Of a stretch of DNA of 64,000 bases, positions 48,984-58,273 are shown in pieces; the stretch's first letter is position 1; every line of letters starts with the position of its first letter. The notes under the pieces are model-generated. The model did no database searches. It was not told where the DNA came from and was given only the letters and a program-made list of their open reading frames with translations. The stretch covers positions 670,655 through 734,654 of the forward strand of contig CAWAMD010000001.1 of assembly GCA_963783045.1 (NCBI GenBank). The letters are read 5' to 3'. The position numbers and the translations under genes were made by a program. The DNA comes from CAWAMD01 sp963783045. GTDB lineage: Bacteria; Actinomycetota; Nitriliruptoria; Nitriliruptorales; Nitriliruptoraceae.

Positions 48984-51188
48984 TCAGCGGGTCTGCTGGC
49001 GGCGGGCAGCGGCGGCGATCCGGGCCTGGAGGACGTCGCCGTCGAACGGCTTCGTGACGTAGTCGTCGATGCCGGCGACGAGCCCCTCCACCTCGACCGC
49101 CGCGTCGGGGTGACCGGTGATCATGACGATCGGCAGGTCGTTCGTCCGCGCGTCGGCGCGCAGCAGCCGCGTCACCTCGACGCCGTCGGTGTCCGGGAGG
49201 CGGAAGTCGAGCACGATGACGTCCGGACGGTGCTGGCGGGCGAGCTCGATGGCGGCCTCGCCCGTGGCGGCCTCGAAGACGGTGAAGTCGTCCATGAGCA
49301 TCGTCCCGAGCAGCTGCCGCACCGAGGGGTCGTCGTCGACGACGAGGACCGAGCGCTCGCCCGCGTCGCCGTCGTTGCTGCTGCGCGGCAGTGCCGTGTC
49401 CTCGTCGTGGCTCTTGCCGCTGTACGGCTGGATGCCTTCCGCGAGCGAGGTGTCGATCGCCACGGTCTCCTCCCCGAGCGCCTCGTCGGGGGTCGTGCGC
49501 AGCACCTCCTCGAGGGTGGTGATACCGGCGAAGGCCTTCAGCAGCCCGTCCTCGCGCAGCGAACGCATCCCCTGCTTGCGCGCGAGGCGTGCGATCTCGG
49601 TCTCGGACGCGCCGTCGGTGATGAGCTCGCGCATCTGCGGGGTGACCCGCAGCATCGACATGAGCCCGATCCGGCCGAAGTAGCCGTTGCGCTCGCAGAA
49701 CTGGCAGCCCGCGCCCTTGACGAGCTCGACGCCGGCCAGGTCCTCGCGCGTGAGGTTGAGATGCTTGAGGGTGCGCTCGTCGGGCTCGGTGGGTTCCTTG
49801 CAGTGGGGACACACGACGCGCGCGAGCCGCTGGGCCACGACGAGCAGCAGTGACGACGCGATGAGGAAGCGCTCGACGCCGAGGTCGACCATCCGCACGA
49901 TCGTCGACGGCGCGTCGTTCGTGTGCAGGGTCGAGAGCACGAGGTGGCCCGTGAAGGAGGCCTCCATGGCGAGCTCGGCGGTCTCGCGGTCGCGGATCTC
50001 ACCGACCATCACCACGTCCGGGTCCTGACGGAGCACGGTGCGCAGCCCCCGGGCGAAGGTCAGGTCGACCTTCGGGTTGATCTGGGTCTGGTTCACGCCG
50101 GCCAGCTGGTACTCGACCGGGTCCTCGAGCGTGATGATGTTGCGGACCGGGTCGGCGAGGGTCGCGAGTCCGGCGTACAGGCTCGTCGTCTTCCCGGAGC
50201 CGGTCGGACCGGTCATGACGATGAGGCCCTGCGGCCGGCTCAGCGCGGTCTCGAAGGTCTCGCGCAGGTCGGGGGCGAGCCCGAGGTCGTCGATCTTCAG
50301 CCGCTCCGTGCCCTTGCGCAGGAGCCGCAGCACCATCACCTCGCCGTACATCGTCGGCATGGTGGAGACGCGGAGGTCGACCTCCTGCCCCTCGACGCGG
50401 ATCATCGCGCGGCCGTCCTGGGGTCGGCGCCGCTCGGCGATGTCGAGGTTCGACATGATCTTCAGGCGGGAGGTCAGTGCCGGACCGATGTGGCGGGGGA
50501 CCCGCATGGCCTCGCGCAGCATGCCGTCGATGCGGTAGCGGACCCGGACGCGGTCGCGTTCCGGCTCGACGTGCACGTCGCTGGCGCGCCCCCGTACGGC
50601 GTCGGACAGGATCGCGTTCGCGAGCCGGATGATCGGCTGGTCGTCGCTGGCGTCCGCCGCCGCGTTGAGGTCCTCGTCCTCGTCGATGGTCTGGACGTCG
50701 TTCTCGAGGCCCTCGACGACGTCGAGGGCCTCCTGGTCGGCGCCGTACAGCCGGCGCAGGGCTGCGTCGATGGACGACTGGGTCGTCACGACCGCGCGCG
50801 TGCCCCGCAGTCCCGACGTCAGCTTGATGTCGTCGAGCGCGACGACGTTGGTGGGGTCGGCCATCGCGACGACGAGGATGTCGTTCTCGTCGATGGCGAG
50901 GGGGAGGATGTGGTGGCGCTCCGCGAGCTTGCGGGGCACCCGCGACAGCGCCGCCGACTCCGCGCCGACCTTCGCCAGGTCGACGGTCCCGAGCCCGAGC
51001 TGGCTCGCCAGCGCGTGGGCGATGTCGGCTTCCTCGGCCATGCCGAGCCGGATGATCGTGGCGCCGAGCCGTTCCCGGCGGCCACCGGTGGACTGCTCGG
51101 CGAGCGCATCCTCGAGCTCGCCGTCGGTGATGACACCTTGTGCGAGGAGGATCTCCCCGAGTCGCCTCTTCCCGTGGCGCTCCCGCAT
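48984..51188 (-). CDS. GspE/PilB-type secretion ATPase fused to a C-terminal receiver domain
   Basis: A 734-residue fusion. Residues 1-160 are an MshEN/GspE N-terminal domain ('KRRLGEILLAQGVITDGELE'); the ATPase core has Walker A 'TGPTGSGKTTS' near 329, Asp box 'ITLEDPVEYQLAG', Walker B 'VVMVGEIRDRETAELAMEA' and the zinc set 'CPHCKEP'/'CQFCERN' near 459 and 496. After a linker, residues 612-734 form a CheY-like receiver: 'VLVVDDDPSVR', phosphoacceptor Asp near 658 in 'VIVLDFRLPDTDG', and Lys in 'YVTKPFDGDVL'. Assembly or twitching motors of the PilB type are the relatives. No pilin, GspF or kinase gene is adjacent. Confidence 0.9.
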   Translation of the reverse strand: MRERHGKRRLGEILLAQGVITDGELEDALAEQSTGGRRERLGATIIRLGMAEEADIAHALASQLGLGTVDLAKVGAESAALSRVPRKLAERHHILPLAIDENDILVVAMADPTNVVALDDIKLTSGLRGTRAVVTTQSSIDAALRRLYGADQEALDVVEGLENDVQTIDEDEDLNAAADASDDQPIIRLANAILSDAVRGRASDVHVEPERDRVRVRYRIDGMLREAMRVPRHIGPALTSRLKIMSNLDIAERRRPQDGRAMIRVEGQEVDLRVSTMPTMYGEVMVLRLLRKGTERLKIDDLGLAPDLRETFETALSRPQGLIVMTGPTGSGKTTSLYAGLATLADPVRNIITLEDPVEYQLAGVNQTQINPKVDLTFARGLRTVLRQDPDVVMVGEIRDRETAELAMEASFTGHLVLSTLHTNDAPSTIVRMVDLGVERFLIASSLLLVVAQRLARVVCPHCKEPTEPDERTLKHLNLTREDLAGVELVKGAGCQFCERNGYFGRIGLMSMLRVTPQMRELITDGASETEIARLARKQGMRSLREDGLLKAFAGITTLEEVLRTTPDEALGEETVAIDTSLAEGIQPYSGKSHDEDTALPRSSNDGDAGERSVLVVDDDPSVRQLLGTMLMDDFTVFEAATGEAAIELARQHRPDVIVLDFRLPDTDGVEVTRLLRADARTNDLPIVMITGHPDAAVEVEGLVAGIDDYVTKPFDGDVLQARIAAAARRQQTR

Positions 51189-51365
51189 GTGGTGGTCCTG
51201 CTCCCTCGCGCGAGCGATCGTGTGCGGTTTGCAGCACGCGACGTCGTGCGTCGCGTTGCCCGGCCGGAACGCGGCCTTACGATAATCTCGACACCTCCTG
51301 CTCCCGGCTTGAGCCGTCCGCTCGCCGGGGGTGCATTCGGTGACGGTGTCCCTCCCGGAGGTCGC

Positions 51366-52199
51366 GTGCCCACACGTCACGACGCCGCGCCGTCGGCGAC
51401 GGGCCGGGCTCGCCGGCGGCGCGCGGTCCACCTCCTCGGACTGCTTCTGGTGGCGCTGCTCGCGTCGGCATGTCAGCTTCGTCTCGCGACCGACGTGGAC
51501 GTGCACCGCGACGGCTCCGGGCATCTCGAGCTTCGCGTCGCCGTGGACCAGGAGCTTCGCGCCCAGCTGACCGACGCCGGGTTCGATCCCACCCTCGGGC
51601 TCGACGACGCCGCCGCGGCCGCGCCCGACTGGACCGTCGAGACCACCGAGGAGGACGGCGGTCTGACCGTCTCCTTCGGCGCCGACTTCGCGACGCCGGA
51701 CGATCTGTCGCGCCTCGTCGCCGACCTGCAGTCGTCGCTCGGCGACGAGGACGCGGCGCTCCTGCGGGACGTGTCCCTGCAGGTCGACGACGACGGCTCC
51801 GCCCGGTTCCGGGCACGCGCCGGGCTGCTGCTGCCCACCTCGCCGGGTGTTCAGGGCGACGGCATCACCTTCGACGGCGAGGACCTGCGCGCGCTGCTGG
51901 CCACAGACGGACAGCGGCTCGTCCGCGACGACCTCCGCCTCACGCTGCCCGGCGACGCCTCGTCCGCGACCGCCGACGAGACCCGTGGACGCACGCTCGT
52001 CTGGCACCTGCCGATCGGCGAGCAGGCCTCCATCAGCGCCACGGGTGCCCCGCCGTCCGCGTGGCCGTGGCTCCCGGCCGCTGCCACCTTCGCCGGGGCG
52101 CTGCTTCTCGGCGTGCTCGTCGTGTGGCTGCTGCGCCGCCGGCGGGCGCGCCGGCGCTTCCGCGTCGTGTCGTCATCGGCGGCGTGGCGCAACCGATGA
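51366..52199 (+). CDS. LppM-like (DUF3153) lipoprotein with C-terminal membrane helix
   Basis: A 277-residue lipoprotein. The signal ends in the lipobox LLASAC; the body begins 'QLRLATDVDVHRDGSGHLEL', with alternating strands typical of the DUF3153/LppM domain, and the end has one helix (about 237-257) followed by an arginine-rich stop, so it is anchored at both ends. CGGAGG precedes the GTG at 51366. Mycobacterial LppM affects phagosome trafficking; that role need not apply here. Confidence 0.7.
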   Translation: MPTRHDAAPSATGRARRRRAVHLLGLLLVALLASACQLRLATDVDVHRDGSGHLELRVAVDQELRAQLTDAGFDPTLGLDDAAAAAPDWTVETTEEDGGLTVSFGADFATPDDLSRLVADLQSSLGDEDAALLRDVSLQVDDDGSARFRARAGLLLPTSPGVQGDGITFDGEDLRALLATDGQRLVRDDLRLTLPGDASSATADETRGRTLVWHLPIGEQASISATGAPPSAWPWLPAAATFAGALLLGVLVVWLLRRRRARRRFRVVSSSAAWRNR

Positions 52200-52209
52200 C
52201 ACGGCCTGC

Positions 52210-53019
52210 CTAGACCTGCAGGGCCAGCTCGGCCATCACACAGCTGGCGCGCCACCGCTCCAGCGCCCCGTCGCCGTCGGGCAGGTTGAGCCGGGTGCCC
52301 ATCCCGAGCGTGGCGATGCGGTCGAACTCGTCGCTGGTGTTGTCCACGACCCGCACGGCGGCCTTGACGACCCCGATCTCGGCCTTGATCTCCTTGGACT
52401 TCACCGTGACCTGGACCTCGCTGACATGCGCGAGGTTCGGCAGCTCCTGCTCGCCGGGGCCGGTCAGCACGTAGATGCTGCGGTCCTGCTGCACGTACCA
52501 GGCCGGGCGGGTCACGAGGGTGCCGTCGACCTGCGGGACGCCCACCCAGACGATGGAGCCCTTCTTCAACGCGGTCTCGAGCGCGTCACCGAGCACGCCG
52601 GCCGAACGTGCCGACTGCGGGGCGGCGACGGTCACGTCGATGCGGCCGGCCTCCTCCTGGCCGACGACGAACACGAGACGGTGGGCCGCGGTGTTCGCGA
52701 GCTGGATCTGGGGATCGAGCGTGCTGCTGAAGACGGCCTGCGTGGTCTCACCGTGGAGACGGATCCCGTGGTAGGGCTGCTGCCAGAGCACGACGTCGTC
52801 GGGATCGAGGAGCAGGATCGACTCCTCGTACTGGCCCGGCGGGCCCTGGTAGACGCGCTCGACCGTGAAGGGCTGCAGCGTCGCGGGCAGCTCGCCGAGC
52901 ACCCGCAGCGCCCCGGCCGTTGCCGACCCGCTCACCGGCGCTCCGCCCGTCGCCGGTCGGTCGCCGGCGCCGGTGCCGCTGTGGCGTGCCGTCGCCGACA
53001 CGAGCCTGACGCGGGACAT
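52210..53019 (-). CDS. unrecognised protein, possible split-barrel C-terminal domain
   Basis: A 269-residue soluble protein I do not recognise. The N-terminal half (about 40-140) is beta-rich with 'ESILLLDPDDVVLWQQPYHG'. The C-terminal half, 'RPAWYVQQDRSIYVLTGPGE' to 'AHVSEVQVTVKSKEIKAEIG', resembles an FMN-binding split barrel of the PPOX type, but that is a shape impression only. TGGAGG precedes the ATG at 53019. It is convergent with the LppM-like gene. Confidence 0.55.
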   Translation of the reverse strand: MSRVRLVSATARHSGTGAGDRPATGGAPVSGSATAGALRVLGELPATLQPFTVERVYQGPPGQYEESILLLDPDDVVLWQQPYHGIRLHGETTQAVFSSTLDPQIQLANTAAHRLVFVVGQEEAGRIDVTVAAPQSARSAGVLGDALETALKKGSIVWVGVPQVDGTLVTRPAWYVQQDRSIYVLTGPGEQELPNLAHVSEVQVTVKSKEIKAEIGVVKAAVRVVDNTSDEFDRIATLGMGTRLNLPDGDGALERWRASCVMAELALQV

Positions 53020-53182
53020 GGCACCGCCTCCACCGCTGTGTGCACCCGTCTGCGTTTCGGCTCGGAGCATAGCCAGCGGACCGTGACGGCTTCGGGCCGT
53101 TGGACCCGGTGGAGATGCCCGACCTGCCCGTGGCGGACACCGGCCCCGGCTGTGCCGTCGGTCCGGCGACGGTCAGCCCGGC

Positions 53183-53695
53183 TCAGGGGGCCAGCTCGAC
53201 CCCGTGCCCGTCGAGGAAGTCGAGGAGGCCCTCGGTGATCGGCAGCGCCTCGAGCTGCGAGCGGGTCAGCCAGCGCGCGTCCGTCACGTCGTCGCCCGGG
53301 CGGGGCGTGTAGGAGCGGTCGCGCAGATGCGCGCGGAAATCGTCGCGCAGGTGCGCGCGGAAGTCGTCGCGCCGGTGCGCGCGGAAGTCGTCGCGCAGGT
53401 GCGCGCGGAAATCCAGGATCACGTAGTGGTGGTCCTCGTCGAGGAACTCGAGGTGCCCGACGAGCCCGTCCACCTCGACGTGGAGTCCGGTCTCCTCGAC
53501 GACCTCGCGGGCGACCGCGTCGGCGAGCCGCTCACCCGACTCGACCTTGCCGCCGGGCAGGCTCCAGCGACCGACGGCGGGCGGCCGTCCGCGCTTCACG
53601 GCGAGCAGACGCCCGGCGTCGTCGGTGATGACGGCGCCGACGGCGACGGTCGGGGTCGGCGGGGGGCTCGTGGTCGCTCCGATGGTCGCCGGCAA
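53183..53695 (-). CDS. Nudix hydrolase (MutT-like) with internal octapeptide repeats
   Basis: About 170 residues. The Nudix box is complete: G-KVESG-E-RLADAVA-REVVEETG, preceded by 'VGAVITDDAGRLLAVKRGRP'. It would hydrolyse nucleoside diphosphate-X compounds such as oxidised dNTPs. Four 8-residue repeats (DFRAHLRD) interrupt the fold between the strand 'HHYVILDFRAHL' and 'DVTDARWLTRSQLEAL'. The start is uncertain; TTG 53695 is the first candidate before the conserved core, and no ATG is available. It is divergent from the acyl-CoA dehydrogenase. Confidence 0.8.
   Translation of the reverse strand: MPATIGATTSPPPTPTVAVGAVITDDAGRLLAVKRGRPPAVGRWSLPGGKVESGERLADAVAREVVEETGLHVEVDGLVGHLEFLDEDHHYVILDFRAHLRDDFRAHRRDDFRAHLRDDFRAHLRDRSYTPRPGDDVTDARWLTRSQLEALPITEGLLDFLDGHGVELAP
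53317..53412 (-). repeat. four 24-bp tandem repeats inside the MutT gene
   Basis: Copies begin at 53317, 53341, 53365 and 53389 and encode four DFRAHxRD octapeptides in the Nudix domain. Copy-to-copy differences are few. Confidence 0.92.
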
Positions 53696-53730
53696 CGGTA
53701 GTGGCCGGGCTCGGTGCGACCCGGCACCAC

Positions 53731-53736
53731 TAGGGT
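53731..53736 (+). promoter_or_regulatory. candidate -10 box for the acyl-CoA dehydrogenase gene
   Basis: TAGGGT lies 50 bases upstream of the ATG at 53787, identical to the box before the ThDP enzyme gene. Confidence 0.35.
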
Positions 53737-53786
53737 GTGCCAGCAGACCCGTCCACTGCTGCCGCGCACGACCAGGGGGCCGACCG

Positions 53787-54926
53787 ATGTCCGAGGAGCT
53801 CGACCAGCTGCGTCGCACGGCGCGCGACTTCTGCGACCGCGAGGTGCGTCCCGGCGCCCGCGACCGGGACCGGGAGGAGTCCTTCCCGGCCGACATGGTC
53901 CGCAAGCTCGCCGACGTGGGGTTCCTCGGGGCCGCCATCCCCGAGTCCTACGGCGGCATGGGCCTCGACGCAGCCGGCTACGCGGCCGTCATCGAGGAGC
54001 TCGGCGCGGCCGACTCCTCTATCCGGTCGCTCGTCAGCGTCAACGTGGGGCTCGTCGGGCTCAGCGTCGTGCGCTGGGGCACCGACGCGCAGCGCGAACG
54101 CTGGCTGCCGCGGCTGGCCGGCGGGGAGCTCGGCGCCTTCGGGCTGACCGAGCCGGGCGCCGGGTCGAACCCGTCGCAGCTGTCGACCCGGGCGGTCCGC
54201 GACGGTGACGGCTGGGTGCTCAACGGGTCGAAGATGTTCATCTCGAACGGGTCCGAGGGCATCGTGACCATGGTGTTCGCCCGGGCGATCGTCGACGGTG
54301 AGGACCAGGGCGTCACCTGCTTCCTCGTCCCGCAGGACGCCCAGGGCTACACGGGCACGAAGATCCACGGCAAGCTCGGCCTGCGCTCCGGCGACACCGC
54401 CGAGATCGCCCTGCAGGACGTGCACGTGGACGCCGACGCGGTGCTCGGCAACGTCGGTGGCGGGATGAAGGTCGCGCTGTCGGCGCTCGACAACGGCCGC
54501 TTCTCGCTGGCGGCCGGCGCGATCGGGCTCGCCCGTGAGGCGCTCGAGGTCAGCCTGCGCTACGTCAAGGAGCGCGAGCAGTTCGGCCGACCCATCGGCT
54601 CCTTCCAGCTCGTCCAGGAGCTGCTCGCCGCCATGCACGTCGACGTGCAGGCCGCCCGCGGACTCGTCGCCACGGTGGCGACGAAGAAGGACGCCGGGGA
54701 GCGCTTCACCCTCGAGGCGTCCACGGCCAAGCTGTTCGCCACGGAGGCGTCGGTGCGCTGCGCCGACCGGGCCGTGCAGATCCACGGCGGCTACGGCTAC
54801 ATCGACGAGTACCCGGTGCAGCGACTCCTGCGCGACGCGCGGGTGACGACCCTCTACGAGGGCACGAGCCAGATCCAGCACCTGATCATCGGCCGCCACC
54901 TCACGGGCCTCAACGCCTTCGCCTGA
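53787..54926 (+). CDS. acyl-CoA dehydrogenase
   Basis: A 379-residue FAD acyl-CoA dehydrogenase, first step of beta-oxidation or branched-chain catabolism. Signatures are 'GAFGLTEPGAGSNPSQLSTR', 'WVLNGSKMFISNGSEG' and 'QIHGGYGYIDEYPVQRLLRD'; the catalytic Glu is in 'TTLYEGTSQIQHLIIGR', the position used by short/medium-chain enzymes. Chain-length preference is not readable. It has no electron-transfer flavoprotein genes beside it. Confidence 0.93.
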   Translation: MSEELDQLRRTARDFCDREVRPGARDRDREESFPADMVRKLADVGFLGAAIPESYGGMGLDAAGYAAVIEELGAADSSIRSLVSVNVGLVGLSVVRWGTDAQRERWLPRLAGGELGAFGLTEPGAGSNPSQLSTRAVRDGDGWVLNGSKMFISNGSEGIVTMVFARAIVDGEDQGVTCFLVPQDAQGYTGTKIHGKLGLRSGDTAEIALQDVHVDADAVLGNVGGGMKVALSALDNGRFSLAAGAIGLAREALEVSLRYVKEREQFGRPIGSFQLVQELLAAMHVDVQAARGLVATVATKKDAGERFTLEASTAKLFATEASVRCADRAVQIHGGYGYIDEYPVQRLLRDARVTTLYEGTSQIQHLIIGRHLTGLNAFA

Positions 54927-55019
54927 CGACGTCCTGGGTCTGAATCGTCCGAGCCCCTCGGAGGAAATCGGACCCAGAACGCATCGGGCAGCCTCAGCTG
55001 GCGCGCACTGCCGTGCTGA

Positions 55020-55766
55020 TCAGATCTCGCGGAGCCCGGTACGACGCACGGCGAGCGCGAACAGCGCCACGATCGACACGGCCGCGACGAGCGCCGACTG
55101 CCAGTAGTCACCCACGCTGGCGCCACGGACGAGCGCGTCGATGGCGCCGAGCAGCTGGCTCGGCAGCCACGGTCGCACCACGCCGATGATCCCGACCACG
55201 GGGAAGGCGATCAGCGTCATCACCGACCAGAGCACGGTGGTCAGCACGCTGCCGGACACGCTCGCCATCGCGGCCGTCACGGCGACGGCGAACAGCAGGT
55301 AGAGCGCCCCGAGCAGCGTGCCGACGATCACCCCGGTGCTGTCGGGGTTCCCGATGAGCGCGGCGGTCAGGCCCCAGGCCAGGCCGGTCCCGACCACGAG
55401 CGCCACGATCGCGGCGACCGCGCTCACGACGTAGCGGGGCAGCAGCAGCTGAGCGGTGCTCCGCACCCGCGTGCGCAGGAAGGCCGCGATCTCCGGGTGC
55501 GCGTCGACCGCCAGCGCGCCGGCCGCCACGATGACGACCGCGAGCAGGCCGAGCTGGCCGGCGTTCGACGTGAACTGGGTGATGCCGTCGGGCGGGGTGG
55601 GGGTGGGCATCTCGATGTTCATGCCCTGCCCGAACCGCTGGATGATCTCGCGGATGTAGCGGGCCGTGAGCGGCCCGGTCACACCGAAGAAGCCGTACAC
55701 CGCCAGCAGGATGAGCAGCCGCTTCGTGCGCAGCAGCCGCAGGATCTCGAGTCGCCAGAGGGTCAT
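55020..55766 (-). CDS. ABC-2 type permease
   Basis: A 248-residue integral membrane protein with six predicted helices, starting 'LWRLEILRLLRTKRLLILLA', a typical ABC-2 permease opening. A periplasmic loop follows the first helix ('FGQGMNIEMPTPTPPDGITQ'). Its ATG overlaps the stop of the ATPase gene by four bases (ATGA), so both form one exporter. The substrate is unknown. Confidence 0.88.
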   Translation of the reverse strand: MTLWRLEILRLLRTKRLLILLAVYGFFGVTGPLTARYIREIIQRFGQGMNIEMPTPTPPDGITQFTSNAGQLGLLAVVIVAAGALAVDAHPEIAAFLRTRVRSTAQLLLPRYVVSAVAAIVALVVGTGLAWGLTAALIGNPDSTGVIVGTLLGALYLLFAVAVTAAMASVSGSVLTTVLWSVMTLIAFPVVGIIGVVRPWLPSQLLGAIDALVRGASVGDYWQSALVAAVSIVALFALAVRRTGLREI

Positions 55767-57070
55767 GACGTGAGCTCCAGGAAGGCCGTCTCGAGGTCGG
55801 TCGCGGGGTTGAAGGTGACGAGCGGCACGCCCACCCGGACGACCGCCGCCGGGATCTCGCGCTCGGCCGCGTCCGCGTCGGTGACCCGGACGAGGAACCG
55901 GCCGGGGCCGCGGTCCTCGACGGCCGTGACGGCGTCGAGCGCGGACAGGGCCGCGGCGAGCTCGTCGGCCGGCGGGCGCACCTGCAGCAGGTAGGTCGCC
56001 GAGGTCCGGGTGAGCAGGTCGCGCATCGACCCCTGGAATGCGAGCTTCCCGTGGTTGAGCACGCCCACCGTGTCGCACACCTGCTGCACGTCGGCGAGGA
56101 TGTGGGTCGAGAGCAGCACGGTCTTCGTGTGGCCGAGCCGCCCGATCAGGTCGAGGATCTCGCGCCGCCCCACCGGGTCGAGCGCCGAGGACGGCTCGTC
56201 CATGATGAGCAGCTCCGGGTCGTTCACGAGGCAGCTCGCCAGCCCGAGTCGCTGGAGCATCCCGCGCGAGAAGCCGCCGTTGCGCCGGTCCGCGGCGTCG
56301 AGGATGCCTGCCTGCGCGAGGGCGGCCTCGACGGTGTCCACGGGCAGGTCGGGCCGAACCAGCGTGCGGGACAGATCGACGACCTCGCGTGCGGTGAGCC
56401 ACGGCTCGAAGTGCGGCGTGTCCGGGAGCACGGCCACGGCTCGGCGTTCGACCTCGAGGTCGACCGTGCCGTCGGTCGGGTGGCGCAGGCCGGCGAGGAT
56501 CGACAGCAGGGTGGTCTTGCCCGCGCCGTTCGGGCCGATGAGCCCGTAGGTGGCACCCCGCGGGACGTTGAGGTCGACGTCGTCGACCGCGGCGAGGTCG
56601 CCGTAGACCTTGCGCAGCCCTCGGGTCGCCAGGATCGTCGGCGCGCCGGAGGCCACGGCCGTCATGGTGGCCGCACCGCGTGCGGTGGCACCTGCACGGG
56701 GTCCGCCGGCGGTGTCCGGTCCCGCGAGGCCGCCGATGGCCGAGGCGAGCGTCCGGCCCGAGGCCCCGTCCGTGTCGCGCGGCGGCCCGCTGGGCGGCGG
56801 CGCGGCGGGCGGTGGCGATTCGCCGGGCGTCGGGGACATCGGGCGGGGCGGTGGCACGGGGCCCTCGTCCTTGCCGACCCGTCCCACCGCGAGGTAGAGG
56901 ATCAGCCCGATCGGGAAGCTCACGACGACGATGATGAGCGCCCAGGCCCACTTCGGCAGCTGCTTCACGTCGTGACGGGAGAGGTCCCACAGGGCGACGA
57001 GATCGATCGCGACCAGCACGCCGAGTATGGGGAGCACCACCGCCCAGGGGATGCTGGCGGCGTTGTTCAT
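55763..57070 (-). CDS. ABC transporter ATPase with N-terminal PLDc_N membrane segment
   Basis: A 435-residue fusion. Residues 1-70 hold two membrane helices with the PLDc_N pattern ('VAIDLVALWDLSRHDVKQLP', 'IVVVSFPIGLILYLAVGR'). A 70-residue Pro/Gly-rich linker follows. The ABC domain has Walker A 'IGPNGAGKTTLLSILAG' near 180, a degenerate signature 'NGGFSRGMLQRLGLAS' near 268 and Walker B 'ELLIMDEPSSALDP' near 290, then a C-terminal regulatory part. An internal ATG at about residue 136 could give a plain ATPase, but no good ribosome binding site precedes it. Coupled to the ABC-2 permease. Confidence 0.87.
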   Translation of the reverse strand: MNNAASIPWAVVLPILGVLVAIDLVALWDLSRHDVKQLPKWAWALIIVVVSFPIGLILYLAVGRVGKDEGPVPPPRPMSPTPGESPPPAAPPPSGPPRDTDGASGRTLASAIGGLAGPDTAGGPRAGATARGAATMTAVASGAPTILATRGLRKVYGDLAAVDDVDLNVPRGATYGLIGPNGAGKTTLLSILAGLRHPTDGTVDLEVERRAVAVLPDTPHFEPWLTAREVVDLSRTLVRPDLPVDTVEAALAQAGILDAADRRNGGFSRGMLQRLGLASCLVNDPELLIMDEPSSALDPVGRREILDLIGRLGHTKTVLLSTHILADVQQVCDTVGVLNHGKLAFQGSMRDLLTRTSATYLLQVRPPADELAAALSALDAVTAVEDRGPGRFLVRVTDADAAEREIPAAVVRVGVPLVTFNPATDLETAFLELTS

Positions 57071-57243
57071 CGCAGAAGCCTCCGGTCGACTGGCCACTGT
57101 ACTGACGCGCTCTGTGGCCTCGACAGGGCCGAGCGCGTGCTGCGCGCACGGCCGAGTGTCCGTGCTGTGAGGACCGGACGGCCCTCCCGATATCGTGCGC
57201 CGGACGGTGGCATTCGCCGACTCGACTACTCACCGGGGGCGCC

Positions 57244-58077
57244 GTGACCGGCTACGACCTGCACACGCACACCGATTGCAGCGACGGGACGACCACGCCG
57301 GAGGACAACGTCCGGGTGGCGGTCGCGCTGGGACTCGAGGGCATCGGCGTGACCGACCACGACACGACCGCCCCGCTGGAGCGCGCCGACGCCGCCGCGG
57401 CGGGGACGGGGCTCGAGATCGTGCCGGGCACGGAGTTCTCGGCCGAGCTCGACGGCTCGAGCGTGCACGTCCTCGGCTACTGGATCGACCCTGCCGACGC
57501 CCCGCTGCAGGCGGAGATGGACCGGCTGCGGAACGAGCGGGAGCGACGCGCCGAGCAGATCGTCGAGCGCTTCCACGAGCTCGGCGTTCCCGTCGACATC
57601 GCGCGGGTCCGCGAGCTCGCGGGCGCCGCGCCCATCGGCCGGCCGCACATCGCCCGGGCGGTCGTCGAGACCGGCGCAGCGAGCGACCTGCAGGAGGTCT
57701 TCGACGAGTGGCTCGCCGACGGCAAGCCGGCGAACGTGCCGAAGTACGCCGTCGATCCCGTCGCGGCGGTCGAGCTGATCCGTGGCGCGGGCGGCGTGGC
57801 CGTGCTCGCCCATCCGGGCCTGTACGGCCGCGACGGTGCCGGCATCGCCGCCGCCACGATCGAGGCCATGGTCGCCGTCGGGCTCGCTGGCATCGAGGCG
57901 GACCACCCCGACCACACGCCGGAGCAGCGCGCCCACTACGGCGACCTGGCGCGGGCGCTCGGCCTGCTGATGACGGCCGGCTCCGACTTCCACGGGGAGC
58001 GCAAGCAGCATCAGCTCGGGGATGCCACCACGTCCCGAGCGACGGTGGAGGCCCTGCGGGCGCGTCGCCGCGGGTAG
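57244..58077 (+). CDS. PHP-domain phosphoesterase (RNase AM / TrpH-like)
   Basis: A 277-residue PHP-family metal-dependent phosphoesterase. Metal ligands are in 'YDLHTHTDCSDG' (H7, H9), 'GVTDHDT', 'IVPGTEFSAEL', 'AVLAHPGLYG' and 'TAGSDFHGERK'. Family members include E. coli YciV (RNase AM), which removes 5' nucleotides from RNA or hydrolyses 3',5'-bisphosphates. The start is GTG 57244, with no strong Shine-Dalgarno. Confidence 0.9.
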   Translation: MTGYDLHTHTDCSDGTTTPEDNVRVAVALGLEGIGVTDHDTTAPLERADAAAAGTGLEIVPGTEFSAELDGSSVHVLGYWIDPADAPLQAEMDRLRNERERRAEQIVERFHELGVPVDIARVRELAGAAPIGRPHIARAVVETGAASDLQEVFDEWLADGKPANVPKYAVDPVAAVELIRGAGGVAVLAHPGLYGRDGAGIAAATIEAMVAVGLAGIEADHPDHTPEQRAHYGDLARALGLLMTAGSDFHGERKQHQLGDATTSRATVEALRARRRG

Positions 58078-58273
58078 CCGCAGGGGCGGCAGGCCGTCAG
58101 GCCGCTCCTCTTCCCAGCGGCCCTTTCCTGTGCCACCCTGTCCAGAAGTGCGTGTCTGTACGGCCGGGGGAGGGGGCCGGTGGTGCACCCTCCTTCCGGG
58201 TGGTTCGTGCGCGACACTGCGGGAACGCACCGACCGAGCGATCGCCCCCCGCACGCCGATGAGGAGGTCCACG

